A stretch of DNA of 64,000 bases from Rhizobiaceae bacterium (lineage in GTDB: Bacteria > Pseudomonadota > Alphaproteobacteria > Rhizobiales > Rhizobiaceae): NCBI GenBank assembly GCA_017644105.1, contig JAEPMD010000004.1, forward strand, positions 1-64,000, given 5' to 3'. Positions 1-8,834 of this stretch are shown here, piece by piece. Position 1 is the first letter of the stretch. Every line of letters starts with the position of its first letter. The notes under the pieces are model-generated. The model worked only from the letters and a program-made list of their open reading frames with translations, searched no databases and was not told the origin of the DNA. The position numbers and the translations under genes are program-made.

Positions 1-1
1 A

Positions 2-595
2 GAAATCACCGATGTGGTTGCAGCAGATACATTCAAGCGTCCGATCTATGCAGGTAATGCTATTCAAACCGTTAAATCATCTGATGCAACAAAGGTGATC
101 ACTGTTCGTACAGCATCCTTTGCTGATGCTGCCGAAGGTGGGTCTGCCAGTGTTGAAGCCATTGCAGGCAAAGGCAATGCGGGTCTATCTTCCTTTGTTG
201 AAGATAAGATTGTTCAAAATGATCGTCCTGAACTTACATCTGCAAAGATCATCATCTCAGGTGGTCGTGCATTGGGTTCTGCTGAAAAGTTTGAAGAAGT
301 TATCCTGCCTGTTGCCGATAAACTTGGTGCAGCAGTGGGTGCGTCTCGTGCTGCGGTTGATAGTGGTTATGCACCCAATGATTGGCAAGTTGGTCAAACG
401 GGTAAAGTTGTTGCGCCTGATCTTTATATCGCAGCCGGGATCTCAGGCGCTATTCAGCACCTGGCGGGTATGAAAGACAGTAAGATCATCGTTGCGATCA
501 ACAAGGATGAAGAAGCACCGATCTTCCAAGTTGCAGATTATGGCCTCGTTGCTGACCTCTTCGACATCCTGCCAGAATTTGAAAAAGCGCTTTAA
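2..595 (+). CDS. etfA: Electron transfer flavoprotein alpha subunit (3' part)
   Basis: The reading frame is open from base 2 and has no start inside the window, so this is the C-terminal part of EtfA; the N-terminus, and normally etfB, lie upstream. EtfA/EtfB passes electrons from acyl-CoA and other dehydrogenases to ETF-ubiquinone oxidoreductase. The FAD-binding domain is clear: [13 protein letters not shown], then [31 protein letters not shown] and GAIQHLAGM, ending with the usual [11 protein letters not shown]. These are hallmark ETF-alpha signatures and the C-terminus looks complete. A strong hairpin terminator follows the stop. Its neighbour hbd, also an acyl-CoA-metabolism gene, follows on the same strand but after that terminator, so it is probably separately expressed. 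Confidence 0.97.
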   Translation, partial: EITDVVAADTFKRPIYAGNAIQTVKSSDATKVITVRTASFADAAEGGSASVEAIAGKGNAGLSSFVEDKIVQNDRPELTSAKIIISGGRALGSAEKFEEVILPVADKLGAAVGASRAAVDSGYAPNDWQVGQTGKVVAPDLYIAAGISGAIQHLAGMKDSKIIVAINKDEEAPIFQVADYGLVADLFDILPEFEKAL

Positions 596-622
596 GCTCA
601 GATACAAATTCATACACTATTT

Positions 623-655
623 ATGGCTGGCAAATTCATTTGCCGGCCATTTTTT
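623..655 (+). terminator. Rho-independent terminator after etfA
   Basis: An 11-bp stem (TGGCTGGCAAA pairing with TTTGCCGGCCA, one G-U pair) with a TTCA loop is followed directly by a run of six T. It lies 28 nt after the etfA stop and should end etfA transcription before hbd. Confidence 0.85.
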
Positions 656-675
656 ATGCCGTTGATTGAAGTAGG

Positions 676-698
676 ATTGCATTTTTTGCAACGCAATA
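676..698 (+). promoter_or_regulatory. TTGCA/TGCAA inverted repeat upstream of hbd
   Basis: TTGCA-TTTTT-TGCAA (677-691) overlaps a TGC-AAC-GCA core (687-695), 43-54 nt before the hbd ATG. TGC-N3-GCA cores are what I recall for the polyhydroxybutyrate regulator PhaR/AniA of alphaproteobacteria. The position suits an operator. The assignment to PhaR is inference; such a 9-mer is expected a few times in 64 kb by chance. Confidence 0.3.
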
Positions 699-740
699 TA
701 AATTGGCGCAAAATTTAACGATATAAAAGTGGATATTATC

Positions 741-1622
741 ATGGCGATTGAAATTAAAACTGTTGGCATTATCGGCGCAGGACAAATGGGCAGTGGCATT
801 GCGCATGTTTGTGCTTTGTCAGGTTATAATGTGCTCATCCATGATGTGTCCGCGGAACAAATCGAGAAAGCACTCGCCAGCATCGATAAAAACATGAGCC
901 GCCAAGTTGCCAAGGAAAAACTAACCGAGGCAGATAAAACCGCAGCATTGGCGCGTATCTCAGCGGCACCTGAATTAGCCGCTTTGTCAGATTGCGATAT
1001 GGCAATTGAAGCAGCTACCGAAAATGAAGCGATCAAAAAGAAAATCTTTGAAGCGCTCTGCCCGATCTTAAAGTCAGACGCCATACTAGCAACCAACACA
1101 TCTTCGCTTTCGGTGACACGTCTTGCGGCCTCAACAGATCGCGCAGACAAATTCGTCGGCATTCACTTCTTTAATCCAGTTCCGTTGATGAAACTTGTTG
1201 AGCTCATCAAAGGTATCGCCACAAGTGATGACACCTTTAGTGCCGCTAACAATTTTGCCGTTTCCTTGGGAAAAAACGTGACTGTTTCAGAAGATTTCCC
1301 GGGCTTTATCGTCAATCGCATCTTATTGCCGATGATCAATGAAGCCGTTTACGCACTTCATGAAGGCGTGGGTTCAATTCAATCCATCGACCAGGGCATG
1401 AAACTAGGGACTAATCACCCAATGGGGCCATTTGAACTTGCTGACTTCATCGGGCTTGATACGTGTCTTTCGGTGATGCAAGTGCTGCATGAAGGTTTGG
1501 CGGATACAAAATATCGCCCCTGCCCATTGCTGGTTAAATATGTTGAAGCCGGATGGCTTGGTCGCAAATCAGGCAAAGGCTTTTATGATTATAGCGGTGA
1601 AGAACCAGTTCCCACGCGCTAA
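741..1622 (+). CDS. hbd: 3-hydroxybutyryl-CoA dehydrogenase
   Basis: Soluble NAD(P)-dependent 3-hydroxyacyl-CoA dehydrogenase, 293 aa, interconverting acetoacetyl-CoA and 3-hydroxybutyryl-CoA in fatty-acid or butyrate metabolism. The Rossmann motif GAGQMG is at residues 12-17. The family signatures [31 protein letters not shown] and [17 protein letters not shown] follow in order, covering the 3HCDH_N and 3HCDH domains at full single-domain length (no hydratase fusion as in FadB). An in-frame GTG lies at 729, but the ATG at 741 gives the usual N-terminus just before the nucleotide-binding strand. Downstream it converges with tlpA, with 35 nt between the stops and no obvious terminator. Confidence 0.93.
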   Translation: MAIEIKTVGIIGAGQMGSGIAHVCALSGYNVLIHDVSAEQIEKALASIDKNMSRQVAKEKLTEADKTAALARISAAPELAALSDCDMAIEAATENEAIKKKIFEALCPILKSDAILATNTSSLSVTRLAASTDRADKFVGIHFFNPVPLMKLVELIKGIATSDDTFSAANNFAVSLGKNVTVSEDFPGFIVNRILLPMINEAVYALHEGVGSIQSIDQGMKLGTNHPMGPFELADFIGLDTCLSVMQVLHEGLADTKYRPCPLLVKYVEAGWLGRKSGKGFYDYSGEEPVPTR

Positions 1623-1657
1623 CTTGGCACGGTAAATTGGTAAACTAACCTGGCACA

Positions 1658-2350
1658 CTAATTAAGCGCACTAATACTAGTTTCTTTCGTCGCGATGGCT
1701 GCATCAATGTAATTGAGCGCATCCGCGCTTGACCAATGAGCAGGTCCATTCATCGACGCCATGATATATCCGTTTTCATCGACAAGCAGTGTGACAGGCA
1801 GACCAAAAGCGAGACCTTCTTTTTTCAGCGCGTTAAAAATGCCCATTGTGCTGTCTTGGTATAACGGCAGGTTCGCAACACCAATTTCATTTAAGAAACC
1901 TTCTGGCTTATTGCGATCACCACGGTCGATATTGATCGTAACCACTTCAAAATCAGCGCCTTTCTTAGCGGTTTGCAATTCGGAAAGTGCTGGCATTTCT
2001 TCACGGCATGGTGCGCACCATGTGGCCCATAAATTCACCAATGTGATTTTGCCTTTGAACATATCAAGGGACTGTGCATTGCCATCTGGATCAATAAACT
2101 GATGCTCTGGCATAAGCTTCGGTTCTTCCAGCGCAACCATGGCTGCGACATCACCTAACGCACTTTTTCCGATCTCATTGGCCTTAGCGACGACATTTGC
2201 GCTCGCTTTTGTGCTGGCAGTATTAATTGTATCATTGCCATACCCCCCCATCATCACGTATACCCCAGCCGCAACCAAGCTAATTCCGCCAACCAATAAA
2301 ATGGTTCCAAGAACTTTGGATTTGCGATTACGATTACTTTGCTCAGTCAT
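1658..2350 (-). CDS. tlpA: TlpA-type membrane-anchored thiol:disulfide oxidoreductase
   Basis: 230-aa thioredoxin-fold protein with an uncleaved N-terminal membrane anchor (residues about 13-34, positive-inside charges before it) and a periplasmic redoxin domain. The active-site motif is WCAPC with Cys112 and Cys115, preceded by VNLWAT as in TlpA/ResA/CcmG relatives. TlpA reduces periplasmic disulfides and in rhizobia serves cytochrome oxidase copper-centre maturation; that specific role is inferred. A good ribosome binding site (GGAGA) precedes the ATG. It is divergent from argH with only 23 nt between start codons, so each promoter must lie within the other gene's 5' coding region or share these few bases. 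The tlpA/argH pairing recurs, as I recall, in Rhizobiales. Confidence 0.9.
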   Translation of the reverse strand: MTEQSNRNRKSKVLGTILLVGGISLVAAGVYVMMGGYGNDTINTASTKASANVVAKANEIGKSALGDVAAMVALEEPKLMPEHQFIDPDGNAQSLDMFKGKITLVNLWATWCAPCREEMPALSELQTAKKGADFEVVTINIDRGDRNKPEGFLNEIGVANLPLYQDSTMGIFNALKKEGLAFGLPVTLLVDENGYIMASMNGPAHWSSADALNYIDAAIATKETSISALN

Positions 2351-2373
2351 TTATTTCTCCGAGGTCTTCAAAA

Positions 2374-3786
2374 ATGTCCGAAAACGAAAACAACAAATCT
2401 TCGAACAAAATGTGGGGTGGCCGTTTTGGCTCTGGGCCGGATGCTGTCATGGAAGAGATCAACGCTTCCATAGGGTTTGATAAAAAGCTATATGCGCAAG
2501 ACATTGAAGGTTCAATGGCTCACGCACAAATGCTGGCAGATAATGGCATAATTTCGGCAGAAGATCGCGACAAAATCACTCACGGGTTGAACACAATTTT
2601 GTCAGAGATTGAAAGTGGTGATTTCAAATATTCCAGAGCGCTTGAAGATATTCATATGAATATTGAATCTCGCCTGCGCGAATTGATCGGCCCGACAGCT
2701 GGCCGTTTGCACACTGCCCGCTCGCGCAATGACCAGGTTGCACTTGATTTCCGCCTTTGGGTGAAAGCTGAATTGGGCAAAACTGCGAAATTGATCGAGC
2801 AGCTTATCTCTGCCTTTGTCAAGCGCGCCGAAGAACATGCAGATACGGTTATGCCGGGCTTCACGCATTTGCAGACAGCGCAACCGGTAACATTCGGTCA
2901 TCATTGTTTGGCCTATGTGGAAATGTTCTATCGCGATTTATCACGTGTATTAGACTGCATTGATCGCTTGGACGAATGTCCATTGGGTGCAGCAGCGCTG
3001 GCAGGAACGGGCTTTCCGATTGATCGTCATCAAACAGCTGAAAAGCTTGGTTTCAGGGAACCAACGCGTAACTCATTGGACAGTGTTTCTGATCGAGATT
3101 TTGCGATGGAATATTTATCTGTGGCAACGATCTGCGCCACGCATTTGTCCCGCCTTGCTGAAGAAATCGTTGTTTGGTCAACACCGCAATTTAATTTTGT
3201 GAAACTGTCAGATTCCTTCTCAACAGGCTCATCCATCATGCCACAAAAGAAAAACCCAGACGCAGCTGAATTGGTGCGCGCCAAAACTGGCCGGATCAAC
3301 GGCGCGATGGTTGGCCTTTTGACTGTGATGAAAGGGCTTCCACTCGCCTATTCAAAAGATATGCAGGAAGACAAAGAACAAGTTTTCGATGCCGCAAACA
3401 GTTTGGAACTTGCGCTAGCAGCGATGGCCGGCATGGTTTCAGATATGCATGTGAATAAGGATGCCATGCACAAAGCTGCAGGATCCGGTTTCTCAACCGC
3501 AACGGATTTAGCGGATTGGCTTGTGCGTGAAGCGGGACTTCCGTTCCGTGATGCGCATCACGCAACAGGAGCAGCTGTGGCCCTTGCCGAGCAACAAGGA
3601 ATTGAACTGCACGAGATCAAGCTTTCTGAATTGCAAGAAATCAACAGTGCAATCACCGAAGACATTTATTCCGTTTTGACGGTTGAAGCCTCTGTCGCAT
3701 CGCGCAAAAGCTTTGGTGGTACGGCGCCTGATAATGTGCGTGAACAGATAAAATACTGGAAATCAAAAAGCTGGCTCACCAGCTAA
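2374..3786 (+). CDS. argH: Argininosuccinate lyase
   Basis: Last enzyme of arginine biosynthesis, splitting argininosuccinate into arginine and fumarate; a cytosolic homotetramer of the fumarase/aspartase superfamily. 470 aa, full length. It opens with MWGGRF after a 12-residue lead and carries the superfamily signature [12 protein letters not shown] at about residues 285-296, on the catalytic-serine loop. The N-terminal [12 protein letters not shown] and central [16 protein letters not shown] blocks are also diagnostic. The SD (GAGG) is 9 nt before the ATG. The gene is followed by an inverted repeat, a small lipoprotein and lysA on the same strand, the order seen in many rhizobia. The opposite-strand neighbour tlpA starts 23 nt upstream. 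Confidence 0.97.
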   Translation: MSENENNKSSNKMWGGRFGSGPDAVMEEINASIGFDKKLYAQDIEGSMAHAQMLADNGIISAEDRDKITHGLNTILSEIESGDFKYSRALEDIHMNIESRLRELIGPTAGRLHTARSRNDQVALDFRLWVKAELGKTAKLIEQLISAFVKRAEEHADTVMPGFTHLQTAQPVTFGHHCLAYVEMFYRDLSRVLDCIDRLDECPLGAAALAGTGFPIDRHQTAEKLGFREPTRNSLDSVSDRDFAMEYLSVATICATHLSRLAEEIVVWSTPQFNFVKLSDSFSTGSSIMPQKKNPDAAELVRAKTGRINGAMVGLLTVMKGLPLAYSKDMQEDKEQVFDAANSLELALAAMAGMVSDMHVNKDAMHKAAGSGFSTATDLADWLVREAGLPFRDAHHATGAAVALAEQQGIELHEIKLSELQEINSAITEDIYSVLTVEASVASRKSFGGTAPDNVREQIKYWKSKSWLTS

Positions 3787-3799
3787 GATGCAACACGAA

Positions 3800-3833
3800 C
3801 CCCTTTTTTTGGAAAGACCTTTTAAAAAAGGGG
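3800..3833 (+). terminator. Inverted repeat after argH, possible terminator
   Basis: CCCC followed by a T run pairs with an A run followed by GGGG, giving a 10-bp stem, 13 nt after the argH stop. A second short hairpin, GGTGC-GCT-GCACC, overlaps its end and is followed by AAATTTTT. Neither has a classic tract right behind the stem, so partial termination between argH and the lipoprotein/lysA pair is the most I would claim. Confidence 0.4.
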
Positions 3834-3897
3834 TGCGCTGCACCAAATTTTTCGCTAAAAGATTGCCCAACCACAAAGCCAAAAAAGGACATAGCTC

Positions 3898-4059
3898 ATG
3901 AAGCTTTCAAGACTAATAATCGTGCTAGCCGCTCTGATGGGCGCATTGTCCGCATGTGGCAGCAAAGCTGACCTGATTGCACCTGCATCACTTGAAGAAC
4001 CGGTGGTGGAGCCTAACAATGTTAAAGAGCCGACTAAACCTGGCATTCTTTTAGACTAG
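3898..4059 (+). CDS. Small LptM/YifL-like lipoprotein
   Basis: 53-aa protein: MKLSRL, a hydrophobic stretch (residues 6-18), then lipobox LSAC with Cys20 followed by Gly, and a short acidic, proline-containing tail ending GILLD. This is a classic lipoprotein signal with a very small mature part of 34 residues. Position between argH and lysA matches the small lipoprotein of the LptM (YifL) family found before lysA in many proteobacteria; in Escherichia coli LptM assists disulfide maturation of LptD in the outer-membrane LPS translocon. The mature part is too short and divergent to prove homology, so function is inferred from lipobox, size and synteny. SD AGGA lies 8-9 nt before the ATG. lysA begins 14 nt after the stop. 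Confidence 0.8.
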   Translation: MKLSRLIIVLAALMGALSACGSKADLIAPASLEEPVVEPNNVKEPTKPGILLD

Positions 4060-4073
4060 CCCTCGAGCATATC

Positions 4074-5342
4074 ATGAACCATTTTGACTATATCGATGGC
4101 GTTTTGCATGCCGAAAATGTGTCTATCCCAGAGATAGCACGTGGAGTTGGCACACCATTTTATTGCTATTCAACCGCAACATTTGCGCGCCATTTCAACG
4201 TTTATAAAGATGCCTTTTCAGGTCTGGATTCGCTTGTATGTTATGCTATGAAAGCTAACTCCAATCAGGCGATATTGGCGACATTGGCTGATCTGGGTTC
4301 AGGTGTTGATATTGTATCAGAAGGCGAATTACGCCGCGCGTTGCAGGCTGGTATTGACGCAAAGAAGATTGTCTTCTCAGGCGTTGGCAAAAAAGCCTAT
4401 GAGATGGATGCAGCGCTACAAGCTGGTATTTTATGTTTCAATATTGAGTCAGAACCTGAATTGGAGTTGCTCAACGAACGCGCGCTGAAAATGGGTGTTA
4501 AAGCCCCGGTCTCTTTTAGAATAAACCCTGATGTCGACGCAAAGACCCATGCTAAAATCTCAACGGGTAAAAAAGAGAACAAATTTGGCATTTCCTATAA
4601 GCGCGCACCGGAAGTTTTCGCTCGTGCCAGCAAAATGGAAGGCATCAATGCGCATGGCATTGATATGCATATCGGCAGCCAAATTACGGATCTGCAGCCC
4701 TTTGACGATGCCTTTGTGCTCGTTGTTGATCTCGTTGAAGAATTAAGATCAAAAGGCCATACAATCGATCATGTCGATATTGGTGGAGGCTTGGGTATTC
4801 CCTATAAAAACGACAATTCTCCACCGCCGGATCCAACAGCCTATGCAAAAGTTGCAGAAGAACGGTTGAAAGATCTTGGCTGTAAAGTGCTGATGGAACC
4901 AGGTCGGTTAATTGCCGGCAATGCCGGGATTTTGGTCACCGAAGTTATTTATGTCAAAGATGGTGGCGAGAAAAACTTTGTCATTGTTGATGGCGCCATG
5001 AATGATCTTATCCGCCCGACACTTTATGATGCATTTCATGAGATATTGCCAGTAGAGATTTCCGCCGTGAATTCACCGGCGATGACAGCGGATATTGTCG
5101 GCCCTGTTTGCGAAACAGGTGACTATCTGGCGCTTAATCGACAAATGTCTGAACCAAAGCCTGGTGACCTAATCGCTGTTAGCAGCGCGGGTGCTTATGG
5201 TGCTGTGCAATCGAGCACCTATAATACACGTGCGCTTGTGCCTGAGGTATTGGTCAATGGCAGCGAATATCACGTCATTCGGCGACGCCAGGAAATTCAG
5301 GACATTATAGCAATGGACTCCATTCCTAACTGGTTAAAATAG
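4074..5342 (+). CDS. lysA: Diaminopimelate decarboxylase
   Basis: PLP enzyme converting meso-diaminopimelate to L-lysine, the last step of lysine biosynthesis; fold type III (alanine racemase-like barrel plus beta domain). 422 aa, full length. The PLP lysine is in YAMKAN (Lys60). Other diagnostic blocks are GVDIVSEGEL, DIGGGLGIPY (phosphate-binding glycines), EPGRLIAGNAG, CETGDYLA (catalytic Cys from the partner subunit) and SAGAYGAVQSSTYN. It sits directly behind the small lipoprotein gene and 15 nt before a CPBP protease gene, so the three may be cotranscribed. The SD is weak. Confidence 0.97.
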   Translation: MNHFDYIDGVLHAENVSIPEIARGVGTPFYCYSTATFARHFNVYKDAFSGLDSLVCYAMKANSNQAILATLADLGSGVDIVSEGELRRALQAGIDAKKIVFSGVGKKAYEMDAALQAGILCFNIESEPELELLNERALKMGVKAPVSFRINPDVDAKTHAKISTGKKENKFGISYKRAPEVFARASKMEGINAHGIDMHIGSQITDLQPFDDAFVLVVDLVEELRSKGHTIDHVDIGGGLGIPYKNDNSPPPDPTAYAKVAEERLKDLGCKVLMEPGRLIAGNAGILVTEVIYVKDGGEKNFVIVDGAMNDLIRPTLYDAFHEILPVEISAVNSPAMTADIVGPVCETGDYLALNRQMSEPKPGDLIAVSSAGAYGAVQSSTYNTRALVPEVLVNGSEYHVIRRRQEIQDIIAMDSIPNWLK

Positions 5343-5357
5343 GCTAAGTAATCGCGA

Positions 5358-6092
5358 ATGCTGGTATTTGTTTTTATACTTTTAACATTTGCGATATCAC
5401 TGATTGGCTTTCTTGGTGTTAAACGACTACCCGGAGCACAATCACCCGAAACAGCAATTGGACTTCCGTGTTGGCTCATCATGGTTTGGGGTCCAACCCT
5501 CGCAGCCATTTTGCTAACTACATATCGCGGCAATTTGTCTGCATTGATGTCGCGCAGTTTTAATCTTTCAAATGTGCCATTTGAAATTTGGATATTGACG
5601 CTCGCTCCGCTTGTTCTTTTGGTGATTTTATTGCCATTTGGCAAAGGGAAACGCCAGACGATCAGTTTCAAAATGTTTGCCGCAATGTTCGCGCTTAATC
5701 TCGTTCTAGGCCCGCTGGGAGAAGAACTTGGTTGGCGCGGATTTATGCAATTCGAATTAAGCCCAACATTTGGTTGGCTCATTTCAAGCATTATCATAGG
5801 TGTCGTATGGTTTATATGGCACACCCCCATGTGGATGGTTGAAAGCCCAATTTCAGAAATTTCACCTAAATATTTTGGGCTACATTGTATAGCCTATTCG
5901 ATTATTATCGGCGCCAGCTTTGAATTGTCCGAAGGCTCTATCATCCCGGCAATTCTTTTACATCTGACGATAAATCTTGCATCGAATTTGGCGAGCTTTG
6001 CAGGTTTTACCAATCCAAACGATTGGTTTCGTGTCAGTATAATACCCTATTTCGTTCTTGCATTTTTGATTGGTTTTTACACATTGAACTAG
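5358..6092 (+). CDS. CPBP-family intramembrane glutamic endopeptidase
   Basis: 244-aa polytopic membrane protein of the CAAX protease/bacteriocin-processing (CPBP, Abi, Rce1-like) family. All three motifs are visible: EELGWRG (Glu122, Glu123, Arg127), a helix ending FIWHTP with His155, and HLTINLASN with His202. About seven hydrophobic segments span the chain. Active members cleave substrates inside the membrane with a catalytic glutamate; targets in alphaproteobacteria are generally unknown. It follows lysA by 15 nt but has no metabolic link to it that I can see. All catalytic positions are intact, so an active protease is expected. Confidence 0.88.
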   Translation: MLVFVFILLTFAISLIGFLGVKRLPGAQSPETAIGLPCWLIMVWGPTLAAILLTTYRGNLSALMSRSFNLSNVPFEIWILTLAPLVLLVILLPFGKGKRQTISFKMFAAMFALNLVLGPLGEELGWRGFMQFELSPTFGWLISSIIIGVVWFIWHTPMWMVESPISEISPKYFGLHCIAYSIIIGASFELSEGSIIPAILLHLTINLASNLASFAGFTNPNDWFRVSIIPYFVLAFLIGFYTLN

Positions 6093-6229
6093 CTTGGAAC
6101 CGAGGTTTTGATCATCAAGACTTAATCGTTTCTGATACCACACAAATTATTGAATAATATCTATCTCGTTTTTGACACAAGACCGTGCTAGGCTCCTTGC
6201 AAATCAGAGCGAAAACGACGTGAGGATCC

Positions 6230-8800
6230 ATGAGCGAACGCCCCTTTGATATCAAAGGCAGACTAGCGAGACATCGCTGGGTCACGCGCACAATCATGAT
6301 TTTTGAACGTTTATGGTCCGCCGCATTCGTGCCCATATCCATGATTGGCGCGTTTGTTGCGCTCTCATGGTTTGGCGTGTTTCGCACCATCCCCTATTGG
6401 CTTGGTTATATACTCGCTGCAATATTAGCCATCGCATTCTTAGTCTCACTCCGAAACTTCATGAAGTTTCGCCTTCCAAGCGATGATGAAGTCAATTCGC
6501 GATTAGAAGATGACAACCAGATTGACCATGAAGGCATTGCCGTTCAACTTCAATCCATCAGCCAAGCAGGTGATCAATCAGCATCAGCTCTCTGGAAAGA
6601 GCATCAGGCACGCATGTGGGCCAAGCTTTCCGATGTAGAACGCGGCAAATATCAATCGGACATTCCTGATCGTGATCCCTATGCCTTGCGTGTATTGGTG
6701 CTTTTACTTCTGGTTTCAGGCTTTGCATATTCATTTTCTGGCCAGTCTGGTCGGTTAACCGATGTCGTGAATTTACGCCCGCCTGTTGCTCAAAGCGCTG
6801 ATCTTATGCGGATTGATGCATGGGTGACCCCGCCTGCTTATACCAATCGCGCGCCAATATTTTTAAATCAGTTGGACGCGCGTGAGACAGCGATCTCAAT
6901 TCCCGAGCAAAGTAAAGTGACCATCCGGATCGTCGGGTTCACGCGCGATGAAAACGCGCCGCAATTGGATGTCAATTTCACAGCAAATGATGGCACCATA
7001 CTCCCGCTCACAGAATCTGATGAAAGCACGATTTCCTCAATAAGTTTCGATTATATTCCCGATGAAGACGGCACACTTAATGTTCTAGATCGCCATTCTT
7101 GGCAATTGGCGGTGGTTGAAGATAATCCACCTGAGATCGAATTCCATGAGGAACCCACTCAAGCTCAAAACGGTGCGTTGCAACTCGCCTATAAAACTAC
7201 GGATGATTATGGTGTTGTGAGCGCACGCGCGGAAATCACATCCATTTATGATCCCGATGATCATGCGCTTCAGCTTTACGAAGACCCAATTGTTGATTTG
7301 CAATTGCCACGACGTTCCAGCGAAGATGGCTTAGCTAACACCAGCTATGACTTAACCGATCATCCACTTGCTGGTGAAGAGGTTTACATCACCCTTGTTG
7401 CGATTGATGGTGCCGGGCAAGAAACGCGCACAGAGCCCTTGCAAACAATTTTACCCGCTAAAAACTTCGTCTCACTGCTCGCACAGTCTATTATTGAGCA
7501 ACGCCAAATCATCGCCTTTGACGCCTATGAGCGGTTCCGCGCAATTGAACTCAATGATGCGCTAACAATCATTCCAGAAGTGACCATTCCAAGCATTCGC
7601 GATTTTCTTTTGGTCAAATCAGCGCGCGAAGGTTTGGCGCTTGCTTATAGCGATGAAGCCTTGCTGCGTTCAATTGATGAGCTGTGGGAAATTGCACTTC
7701 TGTTGGAAGATGGCAATCTCTCTCTTGCAGAACAACGTCTTCGAGATGCGCAACGCGAATTATCAGAGGCTTTGGAAAATGGTGCAACAGACGAAGAAAT
7801 TGCCCAGTTGATGCAAGAGCTCCGCGAGGCCATGCAAGAGTTTATGGAAGCACTAGCGCAACAAAATAACAATAACAATCAACAGCCGCAAAACCAGCAA
7901 TCCAATGTGCAGGAACTTGAGCAGCAGGATCTGCAAGACATGCTGGATCAGATTGAAGATATGGCCAGATCCGGCAATCGCGAACAGGCCCAGCAAATGC
8001 TGCAAGATTTGCAAAACATGATGAACAATCTGCAAGCCAATAGACAACAGCAACAACAGCAAAACGGTGAGCAAAGCCCTATTGAGCAACAAATGGAAGA
8101 GCTCGGGCAGATCCTGCGCCAGCAACAACAATTGATGGATCAGACCTTTGATCTGCAACAGCAGCAATCTGAGGCTGAGCGCCAACGATCTCAAAACCAG
8201 CAAAACAACCAGAATAATCAAAACAGCCAAAATAACCAAAATGGCCAGCAGGAACCCATGACGCCAGAAGAATTGGCGGACGCACTTGAGCAGTTGCGCC
8301 AACAACAAGAAGCGCTGCAGGAGCAATTAGAGCAGCTGATGTGGCGGATGGAAGAAGAAGGGTTGGAACCCACTGAAGGATTGGGTGAAGCAGGCGAAGC
8401 CATGGGGCAAGCTGAAGGCGAACTCGGCGAAGGCAATACGGGTGAAGCTGGTACCCAACAAGGACGCGCGTTACAGGCTTTGCGTGAAGGCGCGCAAGAA
8501 ATGCTCAATCAACTTCAACAGCAAATGCAGGCGCAAGGTCAAGGCCAGGGGCAAGGCGAGCAACAGGGTCAGCAGCAGGGTCAACAAGGTCAAGGCAACC
8601 AACGCGACCCACTAGGGCGTCAGCGAGGAGGTGAACGTGAGGGGATTTACGGTCACAGCGAGAATGGTAATTTTGACGATGCTGATAACGTCCAGCGCGC
8701 CCGTGAGATTTTAGAAATCATCCGCAGACGCCTTGGAGAAAACTTCAGGCTTGAATTCGAAAAAGAATATCTCGAGCGATTGTTAAAACCGACAGAGTAG
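6230..8800 (+). CDS. TIGR02302/DUF4175 membrane protein with Gln/Asn-rich tail
   Basis: 856 aa. Three membrane segments lie near the N-terminus (about 31-50, 57-74 and 152-170), followed by a large region of beta-rich, Ig-like appearance (about 190-420), a helical segment and then an extreme low-complexity region from about residue 544 to 795 built of Gln, Asn, Glu and Gly. The C-terminal 55 residues return to normal composition (YGHSENGNFD..., ending RLLKPTE). This architecture matches the alphaproteobacterial family TIGR02302 (DUF4175), whose function is unknown to me. Synteny with lysA upstream and cpdR/hpt/ftsEX downstream is typical of rhizobia. SD GTGAGG precedes the ATG. Envelope localisation with a periplasmic body is inferred. 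The Q-rich tract produces long spurious open frames on the other strand. Confidence 0.88.
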   Translation: MSERPFDIKGRLARHRWVTRTIMIFERLWSAAFVPISMIGAFVALSWFGVFRTIPYWLGYILAAILAIAFLVSLRNFMKFRLPSDDEVNSRLEDDNQIDHEGIAVQLQSISQAGDQSASALWKEHQARMWAKLSDVERGKYQSDIPDRDPYALRVLVLLLLVSGFAYSFSGQSGRLTDVVNLRPPVAQSADLMRIDAWVTPPAYTNRAPIFLNQLDARETAISIPEQSKVTIRIVGFTRDENAPQLDVNFTANDGTILPLTESDESTISSISFDYIPDEDGTLNVLDRHSWQLAVVEDNPPEIEFHEEPTQAQNGALQLAYKTTDDYGVVSARAEITSIYDPDDHALQLYEDPIVDLQLPRRSSEDGLANTSYDLTDHPLAGEEVYITLVAIDGAGQETRTEPLQTILPAKNFVSLLAQSIIEQRQIIAFDAYERFRAIELNDALTIIPEVTIPSIRDFLLVKSAREGLALAYSDEALLRSIDELWEIALLLEDGNLSLAEQRLRDAQRELSEALENGATDEEIAQLMQELREAMQEFMEALAQQNNNNNQQPQNQQSNVQELEQQDLQDMLDQIEDMARSGNREQAQQMLQDLQNMMNNLQANRQQQQQQNGEQSPIEQQMEELGQILRQQQQLMDQTFDLQQQQSEAERQRSQNQQNNQNNQNSQNNQNGQQEPMTPEELADALEQLRQQQEALQEQLEQLMWRMEEEGLEPTEGLGEAGEAMGQAEGELGEGNTGEAGTQQGRALQALREGAQEMLNQLQQQMQAQGQGQGQGEQQGQQQGQQGQGNQRDPLGRQRGGEREGIYGHSENGNFDDADNVQRAREILEIIRRRLGENFRLEFEKEYLERLLKPTE

Positions 8801-8834
8801 TCCTAAATCTATCTGTCCATTTCGGAAAATGTAT

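Noticed and set aside
5297-5830. 177-codon minus-strand frame over lysA/CPBP genes
   Set aside because: The plus-strand CPBP protein has intact catalytic motifs in this stretch; the antisense product has no recognisable features.
6172-6193. TTGACA followed by GTGCTAGGCT before the TIGR02302 gene as a promoter
   Set aside because: Spacing of 10 nt to the CTAGGC is too short for a sigma-70 type promoter and nothing suitable lies at 16-18 nt.
7853-8508. Long minus-strand open frames (157 and 96 codons) opposite the TIGR02302 gene
   Set aside because: They are mirror images of the CAG/CAA-rich Gln tract (Leu/Cys/Ser repeats), with no SD and no family sequence.
7860-8610. Possible tandem repeat or CRISPR-like array
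   Set aside because: The repetition is codon-level Gln/Asn low complexity inside a single open frame, without fixed repeats and spacers.
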